Notes: a model not told the origin generated them from the sequence alone. A stretch of DNA of 64,000 nucleotides from Inquilinus sp052113205 (GCF_052113205.1 NZ_JBFRCU010000012.1:57433-121432), one strand, 5' to 3'. Shown: positions 43,552 through 52,673, counted from the stretch's first letter. Translations and numbers: made by a program.

Positions 43552-44526
43552 ATGTACGCGGACAAGGTCGAATACCCCCGCCTATCCACCAAGCCGGCTG
43601 TCTTCCTGGCGCTGGCGCTCGGGCTGTTCCTGGTGTTCTGGGCCTGCGGGCTGAAGGGCACCTGGCTCGGCCAGATCGGCGTCGCGCTGATCGGCGAGCC
43701 CGCGGCCGAAGGCTGGGCCGGCAATGTCGCCGCCGCGGCGGTCATCACCGTGGCGATGCTGGCGAATTTCTACGTCATCGTGTTCCTGCCACGGGTCTGG
43801 CAGATCGGGGTGATCTGGACCGAGCTGATGTTCTGGATCGTGATCTTCTTCCGATCGTTCGACCTCAGCCTCGAATTCGTCCAGCGCAAGATCGGCTTCC
43901 TGATCACCCAGGGCGTGACGACGACGCTCTACGTCTCGGCTGCCTCGATCGCGATCGCCTTCGTCCTGGCCATGGCCGGGGCGATCGCGAAGCTGTCGCG
44001 CAACGGCATCGCCTTCGCGCTCGCCACCTTCTACACCTCGATCTTCCGCGGCCTGCCGCTGCTGATGCAGGTCTACATCATCTATATGGGCCTGCCGCAG
44101 CTGGGCTATGTCGTGCAGGCCGTGCCGGCCGGCATCGCCGCCCTATCGCTGTGCTACGGCGCCTATATGACCGAGATCTTCCGCGCCGGCATCGAAAGCA
44201 TCCCGCGCGGCCAGTGGGAGGCGGCGCGGGCGCTGGGCCTGGCGCCGCATATGGTGCTGCGCAAGGTGATCCTGCCGCAGGCGATGCGGGTCATCATCCC
44301 GCCGACCGGCAACCAGTTCATCGCCATGCTGAAGGACAGCACCCTGGTCTCCGTCATCGGGGTGTGGGAGCTGATGTATCTCGCCCGCACCCAGGGCCAG
44401 ACCGAGTTCCGGCATGTCGAGATGCTGATCACGGCCTCGGCGATCTATTGGCTGATGTCGATCGTCCTCGAGCTCGGCCAGGCCAAGCTCGAGCGCAGCT
44501 TCAACCGCGTCCGGTTCCGGGGATAG
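43552..44526 (+). CDS. Amino-acid ABC importer permease (HisM/GlnP type)
   Basis: Permease of 324 residues with at least six helices and an unusually long N-terminal portion (three hydrophobic segments before residue 100). The HEQ-type core includes FYTSIFRGLPLLMQVYIIY and the EAA loop GQWEAARALGLAPHMVLRKVILPQ near 222-245. ATG at 43552 has GCGGGGAG upstream. No second permease or ATPase gene follows, so the importer must borrow an ATPase encoded elsewhere. Confidence 0.92.
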   Translation: MYADKVEYPRLSTKPAVFLALALGLFLVFWACGLKGTWLGQIGVALIGEPAAEGWAGNVAAAAVITVAMLANFYVIVFLPRVWQIGVIWTELMFWIVIFFRSFDLSLEFVQRKIGFLITQGVTTTLYVSAASIAIAFVLAMAGAIAKLSRNGIAFALATFYTSIFRGLPLLMQVYIIYMGLPQLGYVVQAVPAGIAALSLCYGAYMTEIFRAGIESIPRGQWEAARALGLAPHMVLRKVILPQAMRVIIPPTGNQFIAMLKDSTLVSVIGVWELMYLARTQGQTEFRHVEMLITASAIYWLMSIVLELGQAKLERSFNRVRFRG

Positions 44527-44530
44527 GCCG

Positions 44531-44551
44531 CGGCCGGCCGCCCGCCGGCCG
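44531..44551. terminator. Hairpin between convergent genes
   Basis: An 8-bp perfect stem (CGGCCGGC and GCCGGCCG) with a 5-base loop occupies the 34-base gap between the permease stop and the convergent dapA-family stop. It lacks T-runs but is positioned as a bidirectional terminator. Confidence 0.4.
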
Positions 44552-44560
44552 TGCAGCGGA

Positions 44561-45472
44561 TCAGCGTCCGCCGAAGCCCCAGCGCGCGATCTCCTGCACC
44601 AGCGTCTCGCGGTCGGCGGGATCCAGGGCCGGCAGCCCGGGCAGCCGCACCGCCCCGGCCGGGAAGCCCAGCAGGCCCAGCGCCTCCTTGACCACGGTGA
44701 CGTTGGCGCCATTGCCGTAGCGGGTGCGCAGCGTCTCGAAGCGCGCGATCTCGGCCACCAGGGAGCGGGCCTTGGCATAGTCGCCCGCCTCCAGCGCCGC
44801 ATGGATGGCCAGCGACCGGGCCGGGTCGACATTGACCAGGCCGGAGGTGAAGCCGCGGGCGCCCAGGGCATAGAACGGCGCCGCCCAGCCCTCGGCCAGG
44901 CCGCAGACCCAGACCGCGGTGGCGGCATCGCTCGACCGCACGCATTCGGCCAGCAGCATCAGGTTGGTGGTGGCGAACTTCACCCCGACGACATTCGGGT
45001 GGTTGGCGACCGACAGCAGATCGGCCAAGCCCATCGCGTCGGACCGGACATAGGCGACCAGCGGCAGGTCGACCGCATCGGCGATCGCCCGGAAATAGGC
45101 GGCCTGCGCCTGCGGCGCGGCGAAGGGGTCCAGCGGCTGGTGCGACATGATCGCGTTCGCCCCGGCCTCCCTGGCGCGGCGGCCCAGCGCGATCGCTTCG
45201 GTCAGCGACCGGCCGACGGCCGCGACGACGTTGCTGCGGCCCCGGGCGGCGGACACCGCGGTGTCGTGCACCAGCCGCACCTCGTCGGGCGACAGGGCGT
45301 AGAACTCGCCGGTGTTGCCGGCAGCGACAATGTTGTGGATCCCGCCGGCGACAATCCGCTCGACGATCCGGCCGGTCAGGTCCGCGTCGACGCCGCCATC
45401 GGCGGCATAGGCGGTCGCGTGCACGCCCGAGATGCCGCATAGCGCGCGCCGCAGGCCGTTCTGGTTGTCCAT
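44561..45472 (-). CDS. DapA/NAL-family lyase or dehydratase
   Basis: Schiff-base enzyme of 303 residues with a TIM-barrel pattern. It has the phosphate-loop-like AAGNTGEFYAL near 50-60 (GxxGE) and lysine K165 in GVKFATTN. The usual tyrosine motif is replaced by AYVRSD (Y141). Relatives include dihydrodipicolinate synthase and 5-dehydro-4-deoxyglucarate dehydratase. The neighbouring uronate and aldarate genes favour a sugar-acid substrate, by inference. The FCD regulator gene ends six bases upstream, so the two are co-transcribed. Confidence 0.87.
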   Translation of the reverse strand: MDNQNGLRRALCGISGVHATAYAADGGVDADLTGRIVERIVAGGIHNIVAAGNTGEFYALSPDEVRLVHDTAVSAARGRSNVVAAVGRSLTEAIALGRRAREAGANAIMSHQPLDPFAAPQAQAAYFRAIADAVDLPLVAYVRSDAMGLADLLSVANHPNVVGVKFATTNLMLLAECVRSSDAATAVWVCGLAEGWAAPFYALGARGFTSGLVNVDPARSLAIHAALEAGDYAKARSLVAEIARFETLRTRYGNGANVTVVKEALGLLGFPAGAVRLPGLPALDPADRETLVQEIARWGFGGR

Positions 45473-45478
45473 TCTTCG

Positions 45479-46159
45479 CTACTCCTTCCGGCGCGCGAAC
45501 GCCGTCTGCACATGTTGTCGGCCCGACCGCACGATGTGGTCGCGCATCGCCCGTTCGGCCGCGTCCTCGTCGCGCGCTTCGAGGGCCGCGAGGATGCTCA
45601 GATGCTCCTGCAGCGCGCGCCCCCGCTCGTCCGGATCGTTCAGCAGGAAACGGCGCGTCGCCTTGTCATAGACCAGCTGCCCGGCCAGCAGCCGCTGCAG
45701 ATAGCGGCAGCCGGACGCGGCGTGGATGGTGTCGTGGAACGTCTCGTTCAGCGCGATCAGCCGGCGCACCACGCCCGCCGCCGTCGCCTGGCGCATGCTG
45801 TTGCCGACCGCGCGAAGCTCCGCGATCTGCTCGTCCGTGATCCGCGCCGCAGCCAGGCGGGCGATCATGCTCTCCAGCGCCGCGCGCGCCAGCGCCATCT
45901 CCTCGGCCTGGGCGGCGTCGAAGGTGATGCGGATGCCGCGGCGCGGCTCGGTCCGCACCAGCCCTTCCAGCTCCAGCCGGCGCAGCGCCTCCTTCAGCGG
46001 CGTGGTGCTGACGCCCAGCTCCGCCGCCGCCTGGCGCTCGTTCAGCAGCGACCCGGTCGGCAGCTGGCCGGAAATGATGGCCTGGCGCAGCTGCTCGTGA
46101 ACGTGCTCGCGCAGCCCCTTCAGCATGTTCGGATCGAGGGATGTCAAGGGGCGGTGCAC
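45479..46159 (-). CDS. GntR-family regulator (FCD domain)
   Basis: Regulator of 226 residues with a GntR winged helix (about 15-75; LLNERQAAAELGVSTTPLKEALRRLELEGLV) and an FCD domain (about 85-215) including LNETFHDTIHAASG. GTG at 46159 is chosen because AGAGGA lies about six bases upstream. It shares a promoter region with the divergent enolase-family and ABC operon, where a 24-bp palindrome lies. Confidence 0.92.
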   Translation of the reverse strand: MHRPLTSLDPNMLKGLREHVHEQLRQAIISGQLPTGSLLNERQAAAELGVSTTPLKEALRRLELEGLVRTEPRRGIRITFDAAQAEEMALARAALESMIARLAAARITDEQIAELRAVGNSMRQATAAGVVRRLIALNETFHDTIHAASGCRYLQRLLAGQLVYDKATRRFLLNDPDERGRALQEHLSILAALEARDEDAAERAMRDHIVRSGRQHVQTAFARRKE

Positions 46160-46205
46160 GCTGTCCTCTTGCTGGATCGGGCGGCTTCCGGCGCCGGCAA
46201 TTTCT

Positions 46206-46229
46206 TGAGACTTGATATATCAGGTCTCA
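46206..46229. promoter_or_regulatory. 24-bp near-perfect palindrome, FCD regulator operator
   Basis: The site reads TGAGAC-T-TGATATATCA-G-GTCTCA, matching its own reverse complement at all but one symmetric pair. It is centred between the GntR start (46159) and the divergent enolase-family start (46283). The TGATATATCA core resembles known GntR/FCD operators. Autoregulation and control of the right-hand operon are likely. Confidence 0.65.
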
Positions 46230-46282
46230 TCGGGTTAAGTCTAGCCGCGAGGAAGCAACAGGGCCTGGGAAGGATACGCGGC

Positions 46283-47479
46283 GTGAAGATCGACCGTCTG
46301 CGGACCTATATGACGCGCGACAAGGACCGTCCGCGTCTGCTCGTCGCCATCGACACCGATGACGGCCTGACCGGCTGGGGCGAGTGCTACAATCACGGGC
46401 CCGACCGGGCACTGGCGCCGCTGCTCGAGTACCTGTTCACCTTCCTGCAGGGGCAGGACCCGCGGCGGATCGAGTACATCGTCCAGTACCTGATGCAGCA
46501 GACGCGCTTCCCGCCGGGCGCGCTGACCCTGGCGGCGATCTCGGCGATCGACCACTGCCTGTGGGACATCTCGGCCAAGGCGCTCGGCGTCCCGGTCTAC
46601 ATGCTGTTGGGCGGCAATGTCCGCGACCGGGTGCGCGTCTATGCCGGCGTCTACACCGCTCCGGATGCGCCGGCCGCGCGAGAAGAATTCGACCGGCTCA
46701 ACGAGAATTGGGGCCTGACCGCCTTCAAGCTCAGCCCGTACCGCATCAACATCTACGAGAACCGCTGGGGCGAGGTGGTGCGCACCAGCGCCGAGTATTT
46801 CCGCTCGCTGCGGGAGACGGTGCGCAACGACTACGAGATCGCCTTCGACGCCCATGCGCGGATCTTCGAGCCGCACCAGGCGGTGCAGCTGGGCAATGCG
46901 CTGGCCCCCTACGACCCGCTGTTCTTCGAGGAGCCGATCCGGCCGGAGAATGTCGAGGTCTGGGGCGACATCAAGCGGCAGATGGCCTGCACCCTGGCGA
47001 CCGGCGAGTCGCTGTACAACCGCTTCGAATTCCTGCGCCTGCTGTCCCATCGCGGCGCCGACATCATCCAGCCCGACATCTGCGTCGTCGGCGGCCTGCT
47101 GGAGATGCGCAAGATCGCGGCGATCGCGGAGGCGCATTACGTCACCGTCGCGCCGCACAATCCGATGGGCCCGCTGGCCACGGCGGTGAACCTGCATTTC
47201 TCCGCCGCCCAGCCGAATTTCCGCATCCTCGAATACCGGCTGCCGCACGGCCCGAACTACACCTTCGAGGCGGGCGGCGGCGGGGCGAAGGCCGACCCTT
47301 CGGCCGGCGCCTGGTACGTGAAGGACCCGTATCTGCCGCGCGACGGCTATCTCGAGCTGCGCCCCGACCGTCCGGGCTGGGGCGTCGAGATCGACGAGGA
47401 GGTGCTGAAGACCGACGGCTACATCCATTGGGAGCGCCGCGTCGGCCGCCGCCCGGACGGATCGTCGGCGTTTCCGTAA
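46283..47479 (+). CDS. Enolase-superfamily enzyme, mandelate racemase/galactarate dehydratase type
   Basis: Enzyme of 398 residues. Metal ligands are D189 (AFDAHARIF), E216 of FFEEPI and E242 in ATGESL; H292 (APHNP) is in the general-base position. The C-terminus carries an extended GGGGAKADPSAGAWYVKDP segment. GTG at 46283 with GGAAGGA eight bases upstream is the supported start; the frame is open much further upstream as shadow. It leads the five-gene importer operon, so it probably processes the imported sugar acid. It is not a close paralogue of the enzyme at 37202. Confidence 0.87.
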   Translation: MKIDRLRTYMTRDKDRPRLLVAIDTDDGLTGWGECYNHGPDRALAPLLEYLFTFLQGQDPRRIEYIVQYLMQQTRFPPGALTLAAISAIDHCLWDISAKALGVPVYMLLGGNVRDRVRVYAGVYTAPDAPAAREEFDRLNENWGLTAFKLSPYRINIYENRWGEVVRTSAEYFRSLRETVRNDYEIAFDAHARIFEPHQAVQLGNALAPYDPLFFEEPIRPENVEVWGDIKRQMACTLATGESLYNRFEFLRLLSHRGADIIQPDICVVGGLLEMRKIAAIAEAHYVTVAPHNPMGPLATAVNLHFSAAQPNFRILEYRLPHGPNYTFEAGGGGAKADPSAGAWYVKDPYLPRDGYLELRPDRPGWGVEIDEEVLKTDGYIHWERRVGRRPDGSSAFP

Positions 47480-47521
47480 CAACCAACAAAGGCGGGCATC
47501 CGCCCAACAGGGAGGACGAGA

Positions 47522-49105
47522 ATGAGACTGTCCCTACTGGCCGCGACCGCGGCCCTTGCGCTCGCCTTCGGTCTGTCCGGCGCCCAGGCGGCCTCGCCGG
47601 CGAACGCGCTGGTGATCGGCACGCAGCTCAGCGCCGTGCCGTCGCTCGACCCGGCGGCAATCAACGCCCGCACGCCGTCCGAGGTGGTGTCGAATCTCTA
47701 CGACAACCTCGTGATGGTGAAGCCCGACGACCTGCAGACGATCCGGCCGATGCTGGCCGAAAGCTGGGTCGTCGCCGACGACAAACGCAGCATCACCCTG
47801 ACGCTGCGCCAGGGCGCGACCTTCGTCTCCGGCAACCCGGTGACGGCGGAGGACGCGGCCTGGACCATCCAGCGCGTGATCAAGATGGGACAGGTCGGCG
47901 CGACCGATATCGCGCTCTGGGGCTTCACCAAGGACAATGTCGAGCAACTGGTCCAGGCCAAGGATGAGCGGACCTTGGTGATCAGCCTGCCGCAGCCGGT
48001 CTCGACCGATCTCGTGCTCTATTCGCTGGCCGGCGCCTCGCTCGGCATCATCGACAAGAAGACGGCGCTGGAGCACGAGCAGAACGGCGACCTGGCCCAG
48101 AACTGGCTGAAGGCCAACAGCGCCGGCAGCGGCCCCTTCAAGCTCACCACCTGGCGGCCGAACGACATCCTGCTGTGCGACGCGCGGCCGGACTATTGGG
48201 GCGGCGCGCCGGCGATGAAGCGCGTGGTCATGCGGCACGTGCCGGAGTCGGGCAACCTGCGGCTGCAGGTCGAGGCCGGCGACATCGATATCGGCCAGTA
48301 CATGGCGAACAGCGATATCGAGGCGCTGAAGGCCAAGGGCGCCGTGGTCGATCCCGGGCCGGGCCTGGGCTTCTACTACATGGCCATGAACACCCAGGAC
48401 CCGGACCTGGCCAAGCCCAAGGTGCGCGAGGCGTTCCAGCATATCATCGACTGGAAGCCGCTGGCCGAGACCACGATGAACTTCAACGGCTTCCCCTGGC
48501 AGTCGATCATCCCCAAGGGCATGCCCGGCGCCCCGACGGGCGAGCCGACCGGCTACCAGTACGATCCCGAGCTGGCCAAGAAGCTGCTGGCCGAGGCCGG
48601 CTATCCGGACGGGCTGAAGAAGACGCTGTACCCGTCGGGCGACGCGCTCCTGAAGATGGCGGTGGCGCTGCAGGCCAGCGCCAAGAAGGCCGGCGTCGAG
48701 TTCGAGGTCGTCCCCGGCGAGCATGTGCCGGATTTCCGCGCCCGGAAGTACCAGGTGCTGGTCGGCAACTCCGGCTCGCGGCTGCCCGATCCCTTCGGCA
48801 CGCTGGTGCAGTACGCCTACAACCCGGACAACCGCGACGAGGCGAAGCTCGGCGGCTACTACCTGTGGCGCACGGCGCTGGATGCGCCCGAGCTGACCAG
48901 GCTGGTCAATGCGTCGAAGAGCGAGACCGACCCCGCCAAGCGAGCGCAGCTGTTCACCGAGATCGACCAGAAGTTCAAGGAGACGGTGCCGCCGCTGATC
49001 ATCGTGCTGCAGCGCACCGACCCCTATGTCATCCGCCAGGGCATCAGCGGCTATGCCGGCAACCCGACCTGGTCGACGCGCTGGCTCGACGTCAAGAAGA
49101 ACTGA
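47522..49105 (+). CDS. ABC importer substrate-binding protein (SBP_bac_5)
   Basis: Periplasmic binding protein of 527 residues with a Sec signal peptide (about 1-24, cleavage after AQA). Family 5 marks include TPSEVVSNLYDNLVMV, MLAESWVVADDKRSITL and VREAFQHIIDWKPLA. ATG at 47522 follows GGGAGGACGAGA. It is a normal-length DppA/OppA-class protein; the ligand is unknown and may be a sugar acid by operon context. Confidence 0.93.
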   Translation: MRLSLLAATAALALAFGLSGAQAASPANALVIGTQLSAVPSLDPAAINARTPSEVVSNLYDNLVMVKPDDLQTIRPMLAESWVVADDKRSITLTLRQGATFVSGNPVTAEDAAWTIQRVIKMGQVGATDIALWGFTKDNVEQLVQAKDERTLVISLPQPVSTDLVLYSLAGASLGIIDKKTALEHEQNGDLAQNWLKANSAGSGPFKLTTWRPNDILLCDARPDYWGGAPAMKRVVMRHVPESGNLRLQVEAGDIDIGQYMANSDIEALKAKGAVVDPGPGLGFYYMAMNTQDPDLAKPKVREAFQHIIDWKPLAETTMNFNGFPWQSIIPKGMPGAPTGEPTGYQYDPELAKKLLAEAGYPDGLKKTLYPSGDALLKMAVALQASAKKAGVEFEVVPGEHVPDFRARKYQVLVGNSGSRLPDPFGTLVQYAYNPDNRDEAKLGGYYLWRTALDAPELTRLVNASKSETDPAKRAQLFTEIDQKFKETVPPLIIVLQRTDPYVIRQGISGYAGNPTWSTRWLDVKKN

Positions 49106-49112
49106 GGCGCCG

Positions 49113-50159
49113 ATGACGACGATCGACACGTTCAACCGGCCGGCGCGCTTCCTGCGCATGCGGCGCCTGTCGGGCCGCACCCTGTCGGTCGTCGTCACCC
49201 TGGTCGGGCTGCTGCTGCTGACCTTCTCGATGGGGCGGCTGCTGCCGGCCGATCCGGTGCTGGCGGTGACGGGGTCGGAGGTCGACAAGGCCACCTATGA
49301 CCGGGTCTACCAGGAGCTCGGCCTCGACCAGCCGGTCTGGCAGCAATTCGTGTCCTATGTCGGCCGGGTCGTCACCGGCGACATGGGCCGGTCGCTGACC
49401 ACCGGCCAGCCGGTCTCGGCCGACCTGCTCAGCGTCTTTCCGGCCACGATCGAGCTCGCCCTCGTCGCCATCCTGTGCGGCACGCTGCTGGGCGTCCCGC
49501 TCGGTGTCGTCGCCGCGGTCAACCGCGGCAAGCCGATCGACCATGTCGCGCGGGTGGTCGGGCTGGCCGGCCATTCGGTGCCGATCTTCTGGCTCGGCCT
49601 GATCGCACTGATCCTGTTCTACGCCAAGCTGCAATGGGTCGCGGCCTCGGGCCGGATCGACATCCTGAACGAAGGCATGGTGCCGCCGATCACCGGGCTG
49701 CTGCTGCTCGACACCGCGCTGCAGGGCGAATGGGACGTGTTCCGCGACGCGCTCGACCACATCATCCTGCCCGGCGCCGTCCTCGGCTACTACTCGGTCG
49801 CCTATATCAGCCGGATGACCCGCAGCTTCATGCTGGAGCAGCTGGGCCAGGAATACATCGTCTCCGCCCGGGCCAAGGGCGTGTCGCGCCGCCGGATGAT
49901 CTGGGCCCACGCCTTCAAGAACATCCGCGTCCAGCTGCTCACCGTTATCGCGCTGACCTTCGGCGGGCTGCTCGACGGCGCGGTGCTGATCGAGACGGTG
50001 TTCGGCTGGCCCGGCCTTGGCCAGTACCTCACCCGGGGGCTGAAGATGAACGACATGAACGTGGTGATGGGCGCGGTGCTGCTGATCGGCATCACCTTCC
50101 TGGTCATCAACATCGTTTCCGACCGGCTCTACCGCATCCTGGACCCGCGCACCCGATGA
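49113..50159 (+). CDS. ABC importer permease (DppB-like)
   Basis: Permease of 348 residues. It has a hydrophobic N-terminal helix near 22-42 after MTTIDTFNRPARFLRMRRL, GLDQPVWQQFVSYVGRVV in the periplasmic stretch, and the EAA motif YIVSARAKGVSRRRMIWAHAFKN near 250-272. ATG at 49113 lies seven bases after the binding-protein stop; the upstream frame is shadow. The stop overlaps the next ATG. Confidence 0.93.
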   Translation: MTTIDTFNRPARFLRMRRLSGRTLSVVVTLVGLLLLTFSMGRLLPADPVLAVTGSEVDKATYDRVYQELGLDQPVWQQFVSYVGRVVTGDMGRSLTTGQPVSADLLSVFPATIELALVAILCGTLLGVPLGVVAAVNRGKPIDHVARVVGLAGHSVPIFWLGLIALILFYAKLQWVAASGRIDILNEGMVPPITGLLLLDTALQGEWDVFRDALDHIILPGAVLGYYSVAYISRMTRSFMLEQLGQEYIVSARAKGVSRRRMIWAHAFKNIRVQLLTVIALTFGGLLDGAVLIETVFGWPGLGQYLTRGLKMNDMNVVMGAVLLIGITFLVINIVSDRLYRILDPRTR

Positions 50160-51079
50160 CCGCGACCTTCAGCGCCCCCCAAGGCGGCCTGCGCGCCTGG
50201 CTCAAGGCGGACGCGCCGCGCACCGTCTTCCAGTCGGCGATGCAGCAGCTCTATCGCGGCTGGCGGCGCTTCGCCACGCATCCGCTCGGCCTCGCCGGGC
50301 TCGCCGTCATCCTGCTGCTGGTCGTGGCGGCGGTCGCCGCGCCCTGGCTGACCGCCTACGACCCGATCGCGCAGGACATGGTCAACCGGCTGCAGCCGCC
50401 CTCGGCGGCGCATTGGTTCGGCACCGACGAGTTCGGGCGCGACGTCTTCGCCCGCGTCGTCTACGGCGCCCGCACGACGATCTACATCATCCTGCTGGTC
50501 ACCGTCATCGTCGCCCCGATCGGCCTGCTGATCGGCGCCTGCGCTGGCTATCTCGGCGGCTGGGCCGACGAGGTGCTGATGCGGGTCACCGACATCTTCC
50601 TGTCCTTCCCCGGCCTGGTGCTGGCGCTGGGCTTCGCCGCGGCGCTCGGCCCCGGCATCACCAACGCCATCATCGCCATCGCCCTGACCGCCTGGCCGCC
50701 GATGGCGCGGCTGGCCCGGGCCGAGGCGCTGAGCCTGCGCAAGGCCGATTTCATCGCCGCGGTGCGGCTGCAGGGGGCGTCGAAGACCCGGATCATCACC
50801 CGCCACATCCTGCCGATGTGCCTGCCGTCGCTGGTGGTGCGCCTGACGCTGAACATGGCCGGCATCATCCTGACCGCGGCGGGGCTCGGCTTCCTCGGCC
50901 TCGGCGCCCAGCCGCCGCTGCCGGAATGGGGCGCCATGGTCTCGACCGGGCGCGAATTCATGATCGACTGCCCCTGGGTGATCACCGCGCCCGGCATCGC
51001 CATCGCGGTCGTGAGCCTGGCCTTCAACCTGGCCGGCGACGCGCTGCGCGACGTGCTCGACCCGAGGTCCGGCGAATGA
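50156..51079 (+). CDS. ABC importer permease (DppC-like)
   Basis: Permease of 307 residues with the DppC pattern: N-terminal helix near 45-65, WFGTDEFGRDVFARVVYGAR near 86-105, and EAA motif FIAAVRLQGASKTRIITRHILP near 199-220. The ending includes GDALRDVLDPR. ATG at 50156 overlaps the previous stop (ATGA), and the same overlap joins it to the ATPase gene. Confidence 0.93.
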   Translation: MTATFSAPQGGLRAWLKADAPRTVFQSAMQQLYRGWRRFATHPLGLAGLAVILLLVVAAVAAPWLTAYDPIAQDMVNRLQPPSAAHWFGTDEFGRDVFARVVYGARTTIYIILLVTVIVAPIGLLIGACAGYLGGWADEVLMRVTDIFLSFPGLVLALGFAAALGPGITNAIIAIALTAWPPMARLARAEALSLRKADFIAAVRLQGASKTRIITRHILPMCLPSLVVRLTLNMAGIILTAAGLGFLGLGAQPPLPEWGAMVSTGREFMIDCPWVITAPGIAIAVVSLAFNLAGDALRDVLDPRSGE

Positions 51080-51927
51080 GCCCCCTGATCGAGGTCCGCA
51101 ATCTCGGCATCGCCTTCGGCCGCGGCGCCAGCGCGGTGCCGGTGGTGCATGGCGTCTCCTTCACTCTCGGGCGCGAAAAACTCGGCATCGTCGGCGAGTC
51201 CGGTGCCGGCAAGTCCACCGTCGGCCGCGCTTTGATGCGGCTGCTGCCGTCCGGCGCCAAGGTCACGGCCGACCGGATGGCCTTCCGCGACACCGACCTG
51301 CTGGCGGCGAGCGAGCGGCAGATGATGGAATTGCGCGGCCGGCGCATGGGGCTGATCCTGCAGGATCCGAAATACTCGCTGAATCCGGTCGTGCCGGTCG
51401 GCGAGCAGATCGCCGAGGCCTGGCGGCTGCATCACAAGGGGCCGGTCCGCGAGGCGCGCGAGCGCACCCTGGCGATCCTGGAGGCGGTGAAGATCCGCGA
51501 CCCCGCCCGGGTGGCGCGCCTGTACCCGCATGAGATCTCGGGCGGCATGGGCCAGCGCGTCATGATCGCGATGATGCTGATCGCCGGCCCGGACGTGGTG
51601 ATCGCCGACGAGCCGACCTCGGCGCTGGACGTCACCGTGCGGCTCGAGGTGCTGCACCTGCTCGACGAGCTGATCGAGAGCCGCGGCCTCGGCCTGATCC
51701 TGATCAGCCACGACCTCAACCTGGTCCGCCGCTTCTGCGACCGGGTGGTGATCATGTATGCCGGACGGGTGATGGAGACCTTGCCGGCCGCCGATCTCGA
51801 CCGGGCCGAACATCCCTACACCCGCGGCCTGCTGGCCTCGCTGCCCTCGATCCATCGTACCCAGGACCGGCTGCCGGTGCTGCGCCGCGACCCGGCCTGG
51901 CTGGCCGGGGCAGGAGGCACGCCATGA
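51076..51927 (+). CDS. ABC importer ATP-binding protein (DppD-like)
   Basis: ATPase of 283 residues with Walker A GESGAGKS near 40-47, signature ISGGMGQRVMIA, Walker B VVIADEPTSALDV and H-loop ISHDLNLV. Its C-terminal HPYTRGLLASLP is typical of the oligopeptide importer ATPases. Coupled by ATGA overlaps on both sides. Confidence 0.94.
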   Translation: MSPLIEVRNLGIAFGRGASAVPVVHGVSFTLGREKLGIVGESGAGKSTVGRALMRLLPSGAKVTADRMAFRDTDLLAASERQMMELRGRRMGLILQDPKYSLNPVVPVGEQIAEAWRLHHKGPVREARERTLAILEAVKIRDPARVARLYPHEISGGMGQRVMIAMMLIAGPDVVIADEPTSALDVTVRLEVLHLLDELIESRGLGLILISHDLNLVRRFCDRVVIMYAGRVMETLPAADLDRAEHPYTRGLLASLPSIHRTQDRLPVLRRDPAWLAGAGGTP

Positions 51928-52673
51928 TCGAGGTCCGCGATCTGGTCGTGCGCTTCGCCGACGCCCCGCCGGCGGTGGCCGGCGTCTCCTTCGCCGTCGC
52001 GGCGGGTGAGACCTTCGGCCTGGTCGGCGAATCCGGCTGCGGCAAGTCGACGGTGCTGCGCGCCCTGGCCGGGCTGAACACCGACTATGGCGGGGAGGTT
52101 CGGCTCGACGGCACGGTGCTGCCGCCGCACCGCCCGCGCGGCTTCTTCAAGCGGGTGCAGATGGTGTTCCAGGACCCCTACGGGTCGTTGCATCCGCGCC
52201 AGACCATCCAGGCGCAGCTGCTGGAGCCGCTGCGCAACCAGGGCATGGTTCCAGCGGCCGATGCGGTCGGCACGGCGCTGGATTCGGTCGGGCTGCCGCG
52301 TACGGCGGCCTTCCGCTATCCGCACCAGCTGTCCGGCGGCCAGCGCCAGCGCGTGGCGATCGCCCGCGCCCTGATGCTGCAGCCGGAGGTGCTGCTGCTG
52401 GACGAGCCGACCTCCGCCCTCGACGTCTCGGTGCAGGCGGAGATCCTGAACCTGCTGATGGATCTGAGGGCGCAGCGGAACCTGACCTATATCCTGGTCA
52501 GCCATGACCTCGCCGTGGTCGCCCATATGTGCCACCGCATCGCGGTGATGCAGGGCGGCCGGATCGTCGACGGCTTCGACGCGGCGACGTTGCGCGCCGG
52601 CACGCCTGCGCACCCCTACACGCAGGAGCTGCTCGCCGCCAGCGAAGCCTATGGCGAGGCGCCGGTGGGCTGA
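51924..52673 (+). CDS. ABC importer ATP-binding protein (DppF-like)
   Basis: Partner ATPase of 249 residues with Walker A GESGCGKS near 36-43, Q-loop MVFQDPYGSLHPRQT, signature LSGGQRQRVAIA, Walker B LLLDEPTSALDV and H-loop VSHDLAVV. It completes the five-component importer. The gene ends 43 bases before the insertion element. Confidence 0.94.
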   Translation: MIEVRDLVVRFADAPPAVAGVSFAVAAGETFGLVGESGCGKSTVLRALAGLNTDYGGEVRLDGTVLPPHRPRGFFKRVQMVFQDPYGSLHPRQTIQAQLLEPLRNQGMVPAADAVGTALDSVGLPRTAAFRYPHQLSGGQRQRVAIARALMLQPEVLLLDEPTSALDVSVQAEILNLLMDLRAQRNLTYILVSHDLAVVAHMCHRIAVMQGGRIVDGFDAATLRAGTPAHPYTQELLAASEAYGEAPVG

